Shown: in pieces, positions 23,081 through 36,606 of the stretch
How positions within the stretch are numbered: the stretch's first letter is position 1
Layout of the letters: the number at the start of each line of letters is the position of its first letter
Assembly (NCBI GenBank): GCA_958450325.1
Contig: OY288259.1
Coordinates: 58,740,987-58,804,986 of the forward strand
Direction of reading: 5' to 3'
Origin: Agrostemma githago
Taxonomy: Eukaryota; Streptophyta; Magnoliopsida; Caryophyllales; Caryophyllaceae
DNA length: 64,000 bases
The notes under the pieces: model-generated
The model's database searches: none
What the model was told of the DNA's origin: nothing
The model's input: only the letters and a program-made list of their open reading frames with translations
Position numbers and translations under genes: made by a program

Positions 23081-26000
23081 TTAGGTCATAAGTTGTTCTT
23101 GTTCCGTACAACCCATATTGTGATCGGAAACTGTCGCCTGAGCGGTGGTGGTGGCCGCCGCATTGCTGCTACAATTGGTAGCGTTACTCATCTTCATGTG
23201 CTGCTGTTGCTGTTGCTGATAAATTTGCCTTAACCTCTCTATTTCCTTCTTCAACGCTTCTTGATGAGCTGTATAATTAATTATTGTCATTACATTAATC
23301 AATTAATAATTACTATAATAAATTGTTAATTAATGGTAATTTATTAATTAAGTACTTAAGACGTACGTACTACTACACATGCATGCACTGTCAATTGTCA
23401 ACATGTCTTTGGAACATTATACAAAATTAACACAAAGTTGATCAACATGCATGCACATTACGTAATTATTCCCCAAAAAAGATTATGCATTAATTGCCTT
23501 CATTAATACCCTCTTGCCCTAAATTAAGTGTAGGGTTACAACCCTTACCGTCAAGGACATGTTACAAGTATTAATCAAAAAGATAAAAGTAGAGAGATAC
23601 GTAAAAAATATATACTTTTTGGCAGCGGAATCAACGTGTAAATCTGGCATTGAGCAAAACATATCGGATACGTGGATTTAAAACAGTAAAACGGGTTAAT
23701 CCATATTAAGCACTAGACATAACTCATTCATTAAGTGCTATTATTCCCTAATTTGTAGGGTATTATTGAATTTTTGGTCCTCATTAAGTGAATGTAGCTA
23801 CATTGGGTTATCAATTAGGAAACAATAGGTTGTTAGGTGTTAATTAGTGAGCACTAATATGAAATGTTTCAATTACTTAAGAAGAGAAAGGACGAAAATT
23901 AATTAGGGGTAGATTGTGAGTAATGACGTAGACTAATTAAAAATAAATTTTACCTACAAGAGAAAAAAGATTTCTTAAATTTATGAGAAAATGTTAAAAG
24001 TATTTTTTTTCTTCAAAATTGGAAAAATATGCACTAAACAATCACACTTTCTCCTATCACAGATTCACGGGACACTAGAAGCTAACACATAACTCTGTCA
24101 CCGCTAATCTGCTATCAAGGACACACCACTTTATATCATGAACACATAGTGACTAATTAACTTATTAGTCGCTCGATAATGTTTGGTTTCAATAATAATA
24201 TCGAGTTTCAGTATTACTTTCGTAACTATGAGTTTGGATTAGAATGAATAGATGGTGTTAAGTTGATGAGATCACCAAGTGGATGGATCTATAGATCATC
24301 CTAATAAAATTGAAGGAATGGAAGTACATATATATATATATATATACATAGCATGATTTTTTGTGAGAGACCAGACCAATTCAATTAATAAAAAGATTGT
24401 GGGTCGACGATGTCTACTTTCATATCAATCACATTCTGATAAAAGCAGGATGATTTCTGATCAATATATATTAGTACTCATCATTTCCATGTTTAATTTC
24501 CACGACAATATGGACCTCCACCCTAATGATCGAGTCAACTACTCCCTTCCATCCATTCAATCCTTTACCCGGAGGATTTCATCTCTTTTAAGAAAAATGG
24601 TTAAAGTAAGGGTATTATTGATAAATCAAATGATTTTATGAATTTACCAAACTTAAAGTAAGGAAAAAGCAGTAACATTTTGTGTAAATAGAGTAAGGAC
24701 TACGAGGATTATAAGGTAAAATATTTTGCCAAAGAAGAAGGTAAAGAATTGATCAAATTGTCTATTTATAACAAGGGTAAAGAATTGAATGGATGAGAGG
24801 TGATAATTAAGATATACGGAGTATAATTTTATGCAAATCAAAACGGAGTATTTAAATTTTTCATGCATTACAACTATTACAACTTACAAGGACAAAAATC
24901 TTGAATATTTACCTCATAATATATTTAAAAAATCGAAATTGAATTTGATAATAATATCTATATATGCATATATATTGCAGTAATTTTGTTGACGGAGTTA
25001 TGATGATGATTTATTTATAATAAAGAAGACAAATATATATGATATTTATTTAAACGGTTGAAATTGGCTTGACTGACGTAATATATATACTCCCTCCATA
25101 TCGGTCAATGGTAGTATACATTTTTCTTTTGTAGATGTACTGTATCAATCAATATAGTTTACATATTTTTGGTATGTTTATACTCTCTACTTTACTACTC
25201 GTATATTTTTTAATAAATACTCCGTATTAAAAGCAATCAACTTTCTCAACTTTAATCTTTGTGTATAAAGCATAGGTTAACTTTCTATTGACACGAAGGG
25301 AGTATATAATAAAGTTAGACACAATGTTAATTACAACTGTAATCTGAATTATATATATACTCTTTCTGTTTTAGTCATTTGTTTATCTTTTATATTCATT
25401 GTGAGGAATATTTTAATTAATTAAAGTCAAGCAAATGAACGAGACAGAGGGAATATACGTATTACATAAATTTCTTTGATGAAGTTATAATATTGACGTA
25501 CATACGGCTATCATCAAAAACGACTCGACCTGGTGACCGATCTTATGTTAAGTTAACCAAAAAGTTAATAATTAGACTTAACTTGTAAAACCAAAATCAG
25601 GTAGACATGAAATAAAGAATATTCGTTTGTGATATATAGAGCAGAAAATACTCTACCAAAAACGTAATAATACAGTACAAAATGCATGATTATTCAATCA
25701 CAAATTGATGAACAAGTTGAGAATGATTAATTTAATTAATTAATTAATTAGTTAATGTGGATCATAATTCAATGTAATTAATAAAGGGATGTAGTGAGTA
25801 GGTAATTAAGGACTAACCATCTTTGAAAATCTTATCTTGAGCCAAGGCAGCTATCCTTTGCTTAAGAGCACTGTTGTCCACGTTAAGTATCAACCTTTGG
25901 TGGTCCAAATATGCAACTCTTGGCGACAATGCTGATACCTCCGTCTTCAATTGTTGTTTCACATAAACCAATTATTTATTATACCATCGACCCAAAATCT

Positions 26001-27618
26001 AATTTCATTTATCGACTATTTTATATCACGTCGATAAAAACACGATTTGTATTAATTGCATGAACGGTTTTAAGAGCGATATTGAATGACTAAACTTATT
26101 AAGCTACAATTTAAGTTTAGTCGTCTGACGATAAGATTATTATTGTATAGATTAATTTACGAGGCACACGTATAAAATACGGAGTATTATGTGAGTTAGA
26201 GTATGATGATATATATAAACACCGGCCGTATAAGAAGATATAAGATGGATAATAAAGCATTGAATTTGCTTGATAATTAAATTAATATGGCGATAATAAT
26301 AATTTTAATGTAAGACGGTTTTGTAGAATAATTTACGAGGCGAAGAGAGGGATCATTATGTGAATTAATTAGAACATGATAAGTTGATAACACACTTTGT
26401 GTTGAATAGTTGAGCACTTGAGCTTATTATTAAGCAAGAAATTAATTAAGTTAGTCTCGCGATAATATTAATTTAACACCATTTTGTAAAAAAAAAATAG
26501 ACATTATAATGCTAATTACGACATAATTATGGTAAAATAGCAAAATTTAAAGTTCATGCACGTAATAATTTTAATTACTAATAATTAAGTTAATGTTTTT
26601 TTTTGCACATTAATTAAGTTAATGTAATAAGACGGTTTTAGAAGAGATTGTGTTTACCTGTAATGTAGTTACGCTCCGTTCTAACTCCGATATGTATTGC
26701 AACTTCCTCACCCTGGACCGCTGTGCTGATTGTCGATTTGCCAAAATTCTAAACAAAATTCACCAATTTAATTACAAACAACTCAATTGTATTATCAAAA
26801 TCATTGCTTATACTTTTTTTAACAAGTCAATTTATATTATCAGCTATTTATATACTCCGTAGTATTTAATTATTTGATATTAATAACTGAACATAATCTC
26901 AATTGAAGTCGTCTTAAACTTGAAAGTGATTTAAAACATGTTACCAGCTAAATTAACCGACATTTGATTAGAGGTCGAGCATTTACCTCTTAATGCGCTT
27001 GGGATCAAGATTATGAGGATCGTCATGAGAATTATTAAGATCAACATTCTCCGAAAATGGATTAATTATCGCATTATTATTATTATTATTATTACTATTA
27101 TCGCACGCGGTCACGCTATCAACTTCTCCAGGCTCACTCTTCAGAAAACATTGGCCATTATTATTATTATTATTATTATTATTATCATCTTTATTTCCGC
27201 CACCAATATTGTTATTATTATTATTATTATTACTATTATCATCATCGTTATTGGAATTCTGGTCGGATGGCGGGGAGGAGGGAGGCGGGTTTGACTTCCC
27301 TGTAGCGGCCACGTCGTCGGAGAACATGGACATGAGCTGCTCATCGTCGAGGCGATCAAACCCGCCACCTCCCCGGGGTTCACCGGCAGTCTCAAGAAAT
27401 GCAACAGAATCGCTCATGGAGCGGCGGTGGGTCCCGCGCCTGGCGGAGGTGAAGTCCAGGAACTCGTCCACCCAGGACGCAGGTGCAGCAGTTTGAGAGG
27501 GCGGTGGGGAGGAGAGAATTGTGGCGGCGGGGGCGGTGGTTAAGGGTGGCATTCTTTGGTGTGGGGGGAATGCAGGAGGCCAGTTTTGGTGTGGGATTTT
27601 TGGTGGTAATTGAGCCAT
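23081..27618 (-). CDS. bZIP34: bZIP transcription factor, group E (bZIP34/bZIP61 type)
   Basis: Four exons: 26987-27618, 26658-26748, 25818-25944 and 23081-23268 (1038 nt, 345 aa), all GT-AG and in phase. The N-terminus MAQLPPKIPHQNWP and the block WVDEFLDF...RRGTHRRSMSDS (49-71) are typical of the group. FDRLDDEQLMSMFSDD follows. The basic region has NRQSAQRSR with Asn215 and Arg223 in the N-x7-R spacing. Leucines at 233, 240, 247, 254, 261 and 268 make a six-heptad zipper, with the SPRV proline motif seen in this group. Arabidopsis relatives act in pollen wall and lipid metabolism (family knowledge). Between about 130 and 195 are three long Asn runs coded by AAT/AAC repeats. The last exon has a Gln run followed by a Thr/Ala-rich tail. 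The 2.5-kb last intron carries several Stowaway elements. Confidence 0.94.
24542..24800. mobile_element. Stowaway-like MITE in bZIP intron 3
   Basis: The left arm CTCCCTTCCATCCATTCAAT and the right arm AGAATTGAATGGATGAGAGG are inverted, about 220 bp apart. TA stands before the left end; the right terminus has decayed. Confidence 0.6.
25090..25302. mobile_element. Stowaway-like MITE in bZIP intron 3
   Basis: Starts CTCCCTCCATATCGGTCAAT and ends ATTGACACGAAGGGAG, with TA on both sides; 213 bp. Confidence 0.75.
25360..25453. mobile_element. Short Stowaway-like MITE in bZIP intron 3
   Basis: About 94 bp between TA dinucleotides. CTCTTTCTGTTTTAGTCATT pairs loosely with AAATGAACGAGACAGAGGGA at the other end. 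Confidence 0.6.
27071..27240. repeat. AAT/ATT microsatellites inside bZIP exon 1
   Basis: Three ATT-triplet runs on the plus strand (about 27,071-27,102, 27,159-27,186 and 27,209-27,235) code the Asn runs of the bZIP protein on the minus strand. They are likely length-polymorphic and are the source of several spurious open frames. Confidence 0.9.
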
Positions 27619-30225
27619 ATGTATAGGAGGGAAGTGTAGTTTTTTTTTTTTTGTTTTTGTTTTGGGTATGCTAGAAATAAATACTCCGTAGTTTGGGTCG
27701 GTTTTTAGTTTGTAAGTTTGTTAGGTTGTTTGTGTACTAAAGTTTTGGTATGTAGGTTGGAGTGGATATATATACACACACATGTAAGAGGGCAGGGAAG
27801 TGTAAGTGTAACTACTGTGGGCACCAAAGATTTTAATTAGTTTTTCCGTTTTAATTTTATATTTATTGTGAAAAATATTTTAATTAAAGATAAATAAATG
27901 AACGATATTGCGGGAGTAACTAACTTTATGAGCAACGGTGAAGAAAATTCTCCTAATAGCAATAATTTTCGTTTCACTAAAACAAAAATTAATGGGTAAG
28001 AAAGTCGTTTCAACTTTTACCGTCTAATTTCTATCTTTACATTACCTAAATAGTTGTTTAAATTTAAGATGGTTCGTGTAGGGAGTAAGATTCGGTTTTC
28101 TTCCAACTGAAATAAACTTATTTTAACTTAACTGAAATTGAAATGACTTAACTGAATCAGACTTAATTGAATATAATTGACTTACACAAAACTAACTAAA
28201 CTAGGTTAAATTAGATTGATCGAAGTAGACCGAAATGAAATAAATCGAAAGATGGGAGCCTCATTTAAGATTCATTAGGAAGAATAAGGAGGAAATAGAG
28301 AGGAGAGTGGTGGCCACTGGCCGGTGGGTCACATGGGGGATAATTGGATAAAGAGACAGCTAGCAACCGGCTCGTACAAGTCGGAGGTCGTTCAACACAT
28401 ACGGAGTATTCTTGTTTGTGTTGTACACTTATAATCAGTATTATTATGGATTAAATAATTATCATTTAGATAGAAAAGAATAAAAATAAATTAATCTTAT
28501 ATAGAAAATGTCAATGTTTTATTTTTAACTATTTAAAATTATTATTTGATTCGTTATAAGAATACAACTGATAATTTTGTTAGACGGGAGAATGACCTTT
28601 TCATTCAATTGTTTTACTACAAAAGTCGTCATTTTCTATTAATACAAAAACTTGTATGAGACCGTCTCATGATAATTTATCATGAGACGGCTCATATAAG
28701 AGGTGATTACTAAATTTATAACCACTCCCTATGTGCCCATGTGAGAGTTATCATATGAGAGTTACTATTCTATTAATTTGATTTGATTTTATTTAATTTA
28801 CTCCCACACACACTTTGTTCTGATAATAACATGATAGGAGTATATATTTACCCGAATCTCCTAAACAAATCCAGCCACCACGTGCCTACATGACCCCTTC
28901 CCGACATAAGGGCCATTACTCATTATTTGAATTGCATTCGAGTCGGGTTGGTCGAGATTCGATTACTTTAGTTGTACAAATGTCGATATATATATATATT
29001 GGAGAGGGTCTATCAGACTTGACGGGTTTGAAATAAATCAAATTATACTACTACTAGGGTTAACAAGAATTATGAGTACATGTGAATGTAGTTTTAAAAA
29101 ATGTGAATGAGTATATTTTATTTTATTTCCAATATCATTACCGTCGTAGATCAAATGATTATCAATGACTTTGAACTCAAAGAAAATCGAGAAAAAAAAT
29201 GAAAATGGAGTATTTTCGTGTATCAAACCATCATGTCAAATCTCTTTTAGTAAACATGATTTTTCTTGCTATAATCTTTTTGCTATGTAATAAATACTCG
29301 TGCGTACTCCGTATACTTTGTATAAAACATTTTTGAACAAAATAGCTAAAACATTAATTTTGTTTCAGGCCTTTCCATAATCCATTATACAATGTCATCA
29401 ACTTATAACAATGGACAAAATTTTAATCCTAATTTTTTTTAATTAAAGTCTAACTACAAAGAGATTGTGTTCCATTAAATTAGTGAGAGCGAGAGCGAGA
29501 CATAACATGAAAAATTCAAATTAAATAACTCTCCCATATTATATGAAAGATTTCCTTAATATCTCTTTTAAAGATCATCTCTCTATTTTTTTTTTTTGTA
29601 TTATTCAAACTATCCCAAATTGCAACTGACAATACCATGACTGGTGTAACATATATACACCCATGTCATGTGTTACGAAGCATGGTATATTGATCTTAAT
29701 TCAGTGTTGTAGATCGTCTTAAATAAATGAATGGAAGCAGCTACAAAACATATCATATATGATACGCCTACTTCGGTATATAAAATGATATGCGTAGTAT
29801 ATGAGAATGTATGTGGTGCTAATGTCTTATAATCAAAATATACCTTGTCCATATTTTTTTATTATTTTGAGTGTTCCAGTCAATTATTACTCCATTATTT
29901 TTATTTTTGGATTACATTTGATAAATAATTTAATTTGTGCACTCAATTTTATTATCTTGTTATCTTATCATTGGTCCCTTTCTTTTTTTTTCAAAATCAA
30001 AGGACAACAATTAATTGAGACGAAAGGAGTATCATTTTAGAAAAAAAAAGGTTGTTTGTGACTTGTGTTATGTTTTATTCATCTCTTGTAATCCGTACTC
30101 ATTATTTTTCATATATCTACTCTCTAATTATACATACATTCTCGTATACGTACGGTACCCAAATGAACGAGACAGAGAGAGTGTATTATTTAAAAAATAA
30201 AAAGCTTTTTATTATGCGATATTTA
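27619..30225. other. bZIP upstream region and AT-rich intergenic DNA
   Basis: No gene recognised. On the minus strand a TATATATAT block near 27,766-27,774 lies about 150 bp upstream of the bZIP start and could be its TATA box. Further right are an AACTTAACTGAA-rich tract (28,109-28,230) and a 50-bp palindrome (28,654-28,703). Confidence 0.5.
28654..28703. repeat. Palindrome with the AGACCGTCTCA motif
   Basis: TATGAGACCGTCTCATGATA and its near-complement TATCATGAGACGGCTCATA lie back to back around a short AATT centre. Related motifs occur near 926, 8876, 33,478, 33,560, 39,030 and 39,161. Confidence 0.8.
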
Positions 30226-30494
30226 GGACTCGTTTGGTTCACCATGGGAAAATGGAGTTACTGGAAACTTAAATTCACGTGAATTTGTATTTCATGAGAA
30301 TTGCAAAAATATTGTTTGGTTGTTAGGTGGTAATAATGCGGGAAGTTCTACACACCAAGGAGGCTTGATAAGTAACTTCCCCCATTATGGAGGAAGTGAG
30401 AATTATTGGGAAATGGACAACCAAACAGCATCCTAATTTATCAATTCATGGGAGTTCTACTTGTCATGATGCAAGAGAACAACCAAACAACCTC
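30226..30494. mobile_element. Tourist-like MITE, 269 bp
   Basis: Ends GGACTCGTTTGGTTCACC and GAACAACCAAACAACCTC form imperfect inverted repeats. TTA flanks both sides (30,223-30,225 and 30,495-30,497). No coding capacity. Confidence 0.72.
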
Positions 30495-30827
30495 TTATTT
30501 ACCCACAGACTTACGGAATACTCCGTAGTACTTTTGTAGTAGTGTTCCCAATTCATGTTCTCCTACTTTGAAGAAAATATCATACAATAATTTTTATTAA
30601 AAACACTTATATATATACTCCGTATAAAGTTTCACTCACTATATTCTTAAAGTAGTTAGAAATTAAATCTAAAGTCAAAATTCAATTTAACAAGTCTACA
30701 TAATTACTTCCTCCAGCATTTTGTTCATTTCTTTACCTTTGATTAAAATAATACTCACAATGAATATAAAATATAGACAAATAAAAGAGACGGCATGAGT
30801 ATTTTTTAAAAAACTTTATTGTAAACC

Positions 30828-31425
30828 CAGTGGCGGACCTAGGATTTCCTCGGTAGGGGAGCACAATATTTTTTTAACAACGACATCTATAAAAAAACAA
30901 TGCGAGTCGTGCGACCCGAAAATGATCCTAAATGACATATCCAATTTTAACTTAAATATTTATGGTCATAATCCAATTAATATAAAATTTTGATTAAATA
31001 TTCTTTAATACTCCATAGCAACCATAAAAATATTTATTTATTTCTCCAATTATTTGAAAAATACTCCGTATATGTTTATATATATATATATTTATTTATT
31101 TATTTTAAATCATATTTTTATGACATGATTATTAAAATCATTACAAAATTAAATGAAACAATTACCATATCTAACAAAATATTAAATCAAATATTTGTAA
31201 AGTATTGTTAAAATCTATGAGAAAAAGAATGAAAGTTTTGATAAATTGTTTAATTAAAAAGTATAAGACTATTCTTTCATTGATATAATGCATAAGTATG
31301 AGGTTGTGAGGTTGGTTATGTGATCAATATTTGATGCAAATGACCCGGAATCGAACCCCCACGACACATCCCATTATTAAAACTTAATTATTTCGAAATG
31401 GGTTGGGCCCCCAGGTCCGCCCCAG
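30828..31425. mobile_element. hAT-like non-autonomous element, 598 bp
   Basis: A perfect 8-bp direct repeat TGTAAACC flanks the element (30,820-30,827 and 31,426-31,433). The termini are CAGTGGCGGACCTAGG and CCAGGTCCGCCCCAG, inverted with a small mismatch. The 8-bp target size and CAGTGGCGGA end fit hAT. Near 31,345 it contains a B-box-like GGTTCGATTCCGG on the minus strand. No transposase frame is present. Confidence 0.72.
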
Positions 31426-31433
31426 TGTAAACC

Positions 31434-33460
31434 TATGAATTGGAGTAATATTCTTGGATTAATAAATGTATAGTGAGATAACGCGGATTTACTCCTCCTC
31501 CATCCTATACTCGATCGTACTGTATTAGAAAGAGGAGTGATGATGAGCTGTATTTCACGAGAATGTGCATACTCCTATATTGGAATGAATGAATGGCCAT
31601 CTTCCCATGTGTTTTGTTTTACTAAAGTTTCCACCTTTCTTTGCTTGGTTTCCCTCCAATTCTCAACTCACATCACATGCCCTCCTCTCCTCTCCTCCCC
31701 TCCCCTCCCCCTCATCATGCACATATTCTTTCTATTCTTCTTCTTAATTATAAATTATTCATTTCTACACCAAATTATTATTCTTAATTATATTCTATAC
31801 TACTTCTATTTTTGTAATACCATTTCGTTTTATCTAGATAAGGGCCGAGTGTACCCGTAAAGACGATAAAATTCTATAAAACTCGCTTTGTGAGTTTTAA
31901 TATTATTCTAAAGGACTAAACTCAAAACATTTAAAATGTCAAATTATCACATTCATGGGAACAAAGATATACCCACGTCGTACATACATGCAATATTTTT
32001 CATTTTACGTCAGCAAAAATTATAAAAACTTGACATTCTTAATGTACTCATAAAGATGAATCGAACAATTAAAATCCCATATGATTATATTTTTTTTCTT
32101 ATAAATTGTCGAGGAATTAATATCTACAGAGTCATAATAATAGTACTCCATATATTATCTACCGTATAGTGACATACTCCTTATTTTTCTCTCAAAAACT
32201 CTGAAGGAAGATTATTCAGACTTTGAGAGAGTATATTGTATTATATACCCTAATTGTAATATCCCAACAAGTGCGAGTGCGAGTATAACTTCGTTATTTC
32301 CTCGTGACATTATATATTACTGGTCGTATAATCTCCTCATCCTAATTTATCTCCGTTTTCATGATTCATTATAGTATTTGATTAGGTTAATCAAGTTCCT
32401 TCTCTCCATCTATTCGTAGTACAAAGCTAGCAAGAGGTAGCTTCCAGCCTTCCATGCATCATGAGTTAACGTTGGTTAATTATTTTGATTATTGTCGTAC
32501 TTAGGAAACACATAAAATGATTATGATGATAAAAGCTGCTACAATATCGTTTATATTAGCCACCTTGCTACTACTAATACTGTTCTTTTTTTTGTTTAAG
32601 AATAATTTTTTTATTTTTGGTTACTACTCGTATTAGAATAAGTGGAGAATACACCATTAATAAAAAAAAAATCAACTAAATATATAAATAATCTCTTTCA
32701 CGTAAGAATTTTTTAATAATAATAAGTAACTCAATAATTGGAAAAGAAAGTGTCTCTGCCGGCACAGTAAAAAAAGGAAACGAAGCAAGCAAAAATAAAA
32801 ATTGTGAAGGCACGACACGTCGACACGACCGACAAGGTCAGGGTCGTGCCACTACGGGTAAATGACATCCGGGTCAGGCATGGGCACGATACCACTGCCC
32901 TTTCTAGCCGGGCCTAGGCCGTGCTATTTTTGAGTGTTGGGCATGGCGGGGTGGCACACCGACATGTCGAAATTGCTAGCTCTAGACTATCCTTATAGAG
33001 TTATAGAGCTTGACAACTTGTTACATACGTTAAGAAAATGAGTTGGCGAGAGAGAAAAAAGGCACATTATTATTGTTCAAAATGATAACTGATAAACGTA
33101 TTTAATTACTTACACTTATTATTAATCGAAAATATTATAATTTAATGGTTAAGATTTAGGTACCTTGGACAGCAAGTTCTTGTTTAGTAATTTCTTATAC
33201 GACTGCATACGACCACATAATACCCATACGACGAAAAAATACGCCGTAGAATAGAATACGAGTAGAAAATATGGCTGGGCTACATACGGACTAGCACTAG
33301 GGTGGTGTACTTGTGGTGTGCGTAGTACTCCGTAGATCTCAGAGACTGCGGAACATTAGCATTTTGTTGCGGGTCCCACCATCAACATTATCACCTGACA
33401 TTTGCTCATGTTCTCATCAAACTTCATACCACTTCCAATCAAATACTTATTCGTTTTTTA
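31434..33460. other. Intergenic DNA with one GC-rich island
   Basis: I see no gene. The open frames are short and lack family similarity. A CT-rich block (TCCTCTCCTCCCC) lies near 31,685. A GC-rich island at about 32,810-32,990 holds GGGTCGTGCC, GGGCACGATACC and GCCGGGCCTAGGCC-type motifs; similar material occurs near 37,080 and 41,300. Confidence 0.5.
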
Positions 33461-33469
33461 TTGCAAAAT

Positions 33470-33590
33470 TTCGTATAAGACGGTCTCATATAAGGGTGGT
33501 TATATTTTTTTAGTTGGTTATTAGTGTGTTTTAATTGTGTCTCACGATAAATTTGTGTGAGACCGTCCTGTGAGGCGGTATCACAAAAGA
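33470..33590. repeat. Inverted-repeat element with AGACGGTCTCA ends
   Basis: CGTATAAGACGGTCTCATAT on the left and GTGTGAGACCGTCCTGTGAG on the right face each other about 70 bp apart. They resemble the arms of the palindrome at 28,654 and probably form a small MITE. Confidence 0.55.
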
Positions 33591-33682
33591 CTAATTGTTT
33601 ATAAAAATTTCAAATCTACTACTCTTATTCAACACTCAACGGGTCAGTCATCCCTACACAGTTTGGTTCGGATACTGAATTA

Positions 33683-33912
33683 TTCTCTCCATTTATTAAT
33701 GTTCTACCCTTTTTCCAATTTGGATCATTTTTTAATGTTCTACTCATTTCTATTCTTTCCATATTAGTCTCTCACATCTTCATTTTTTAATAATTTCCAC
33801 TATGGCCCACTTGTATAAACTTCTCTTCCATTTTCATTTTTTATTCATTTTTCTTAATTAATGTGTATAAAGTAAATGGATATAAGTATATAACATATAT
33901 AAATGGAGGGAG
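33683..33912. mobile_element. Stowaway-like MITE
   Basis: 230 bp between TA dinucleotides. It starts TTCTCTCCATTTATTAATG and ends ATATATAAATGGAGGGAG. Confidence 0.7.
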
Positions 33913-35514
33913 TATTATCCTAAAACTTAATGTTACTTGTAGACTTGTAGTAATATAAACGAGAGTGTAAAAATTATCGTGCATCAAAATTTCCAATATC
34001 TACTACTAGTTCTTTTGCACATTTACTTCTTATTCAAATCTAAAGTATACATATATTTTGTGCATATTTGTCGAAATATATTTTACCCAATTATATATAT
34101 ATATTTAAAAGGCAAACAAATGAACAAAACGAAAAAAATACTACAACTTTATTCATGTGACGTTGACAATGTCATGACCCGACCCGGGATTCGATCCTAT
34201 AGTGTATCACTTGCCCGAATCCATGGGAATATCCCAAACGGGTCAAAAACAGTGTGTAGGTCCGTACACGTGAAGATCAATAATTTTGTGGACATAACCA
34301 TCATTGTCATACCAAAATTACTAAATTTTTCTGGATAAGAAATAATATAATGTCCCATACATTTCTTTTACTATTTAATTTATGTGTTGTTCAATTTTAA
34401 ATTCAATTTATTTATTTCTACATTTTTTTTTGGAGATCCCAATAAATTGTAGGATGAGTACCATACACAAGAGAGGAATTAAGAGGGTGGATCAAATAAT
34501 GTGGTGTCGACCTATTTGTCTATCTTTTTGTGGTAAAAAAAGACAAAGAACATGAAAAACAATCATAAATTTGGTGTAATATAATGTTCTTTTTTATGCA
34601 TAATTTGGACTTAAAAGATGAGAATATGATTGCTTGATAAATTGGATGATTACCAAAGAAGAGAAAATCGAACATTAAATTTAAGACCACTACAAGATGG
34701 AGTCATTTTAGAGACTGAAATTTGAGTATCAATTATTCTTCAGTTTTGTGTAGCTAATTAACTTAGAGATGAAATTTGCGACTAAATTTCATCCGTCGCT
34801 AATTTAGCTACGCAATTAGCAACCACGCAGAATGATCTCATACAATAACTGATATTGAAGATATAACCAATGTATGAACTCGTGTTCATCATACAAGGCG
34901 TTCATGGTGACAACTTATTAAGAATTATGTTGCAGAATATCATAATGGATTAACGCAAATTCTCATATGAGATTTGAGTTACTCACTATCCTTGTATAAA
35001 TAATTACTACAAATTCAATACTGCGTAATATATTTCTCATTAAATCTAACCGAACACTTTCAGATGAGCCTGCCTATAAAAATAACATCGAAAATCAACT
35101 AATAAACCTTATAACATCATCGTATACTTAGAAATAATCCTCCATATATTTCTATCAAATGGTTTGATAAATGTATAAAATTGTGAGGGGAAGTAATCAA
35201 TCAATAACGAAAATTAGGTCGAAAATCAAGTAATATCCGTCTCTTCTCAAATGAATGGAATGATATTTTTGAAGAAGAATAAGTAAATGACAAAAGATGA
35301 AAAGGGGGGGAGCATGCAGCCATGTGCAAGGAACACACTGTCACTATCAATACTATACTCTGCACAGTTTACTCAATCATCGACTAGGTCTCCCCTGCGA
35401 TGATTACTCAAATTTATGACGTATCGAGTATCATTCACATGAACAAATACATAAATTTATAAATCTTTATTTAACTCGTCACAAATTTATGACAGATATA
35501 TTATTCGTTATATG

Positions 35515-35546
<32 letters not shown>

Positions 35547-35555
35547 CCTACGTGC

Positions 35556-35623
<68 letters not shown>

Positions 35624-36606
35624 GTATGTATGTTTATAAACCTGCAAATTGAGTGAGGTTAGTCCCTCAACAACGATAGTTACTGCTCATTATTGTCCAA
35701 AGGTCCCAACAGTTGGAATGAATGAATGAATGATGCATGTTCCATATTCTTACACTATCCTTCTTTTGGTAACCATCTCTTTTGAAACGTTTTATTCAAG
35801 GTCCCTACTCAAACTAACCTACATATACCATCATTAAATTAATTCTCTTTATTAGTCCATTAGCTAGACTTAATATACGGGTTAATCGGAGATGGTGAAT
35901 AGTTACGATAGGGTCATTTTCGGGTTTATGATAATCGGTTGAGTTTGGATCAGGTCAGGACATTTCGGATTCACCTTATTTTTCAAATGAATTATTGTCA
36001 ACTTTTTTAGGGATATATGTCTGTACGAAGCAACTCGGATGATGTCGATTCAATTCAGATTACTACAGTCATGTTCGGGTCTTTTGTTCAAGCGTTGGAT
36101 CACATCAGTTTTGTCAATCTATAATTTTCTAGGATATTAAAACATTGATTGAGTTCTTAAGAGATGACTTTCTCACACTATGTAATACGAGTAGGTATTT
36201 GCATAGTGCATGGTGTAACGGTTTAGACGAAGATAAATTTCACATTCAAATCCCTCTTAGCTTCTTTTTATTAAAAGGGCCTCGCGATTAAACCTACCAA
36301 ACAAGCTAATAAGGCAATTGGATCGGATTCAGGTCGATCATTTCAGTTTTCTGATCATTTTCGGGTGTACAACTATCAACATATCGAGTGAAACTGATTC
36401 ATATGTAGAGATAGATATTCACGTCATGTCAAGTTAAGTCATTCAATTCGGAATACAGATCCAGCTTGGATCGTTACTTAAACCAAAGAGAAACTGTAAC
36501 TAAGTATAGACTAAAGCAAATTGAAATGGAGCCTCTGTTACGGAGTAATTAATTACATATATACATGTACACAAGAAGCTTACTAGCTCATGTTTTATTT
36601 ATCAGA
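33913..36606. other. Intergenic DNA left of HGO, with microsatellites
   Basis: No gene recognised. It holds a (TAA)n run at about 35,517-35,543 and a (TA)n run at about 35,563-35,617. It also holds low-complexity stretches and possible tRNA-like boxes near 34,185 and 36,210-36,260 that I could not turn into a SINE. The end next to 36,607 should hold the HGO 3' UTR. Confidence 0.5.

Noticed and set aside
27013..27496. Plus-strand frames opposite bZIP exon 1
   Set aside because: Antisense shadows of the bZIP exon and its AAT tracts.
31537..31860. 107-codon plus-strand frame in the intergenic region
   Set aside because: Hydrophobic, T-rich composition with CTCCTCCCC tract; no family resemblance.
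34160..34330. ACCCGGGATTCGATCC-containing stretch as a tRNA gene or SINE
   Set aside because: Only a B-box-like motif; no cloverleaf or A box at the right distance.
35514..35640. (TAA)n and (TA)n runs as a replication origin or matrix attachment signal
   Set aside because: Simple microsatellites; nothing else supports a function.
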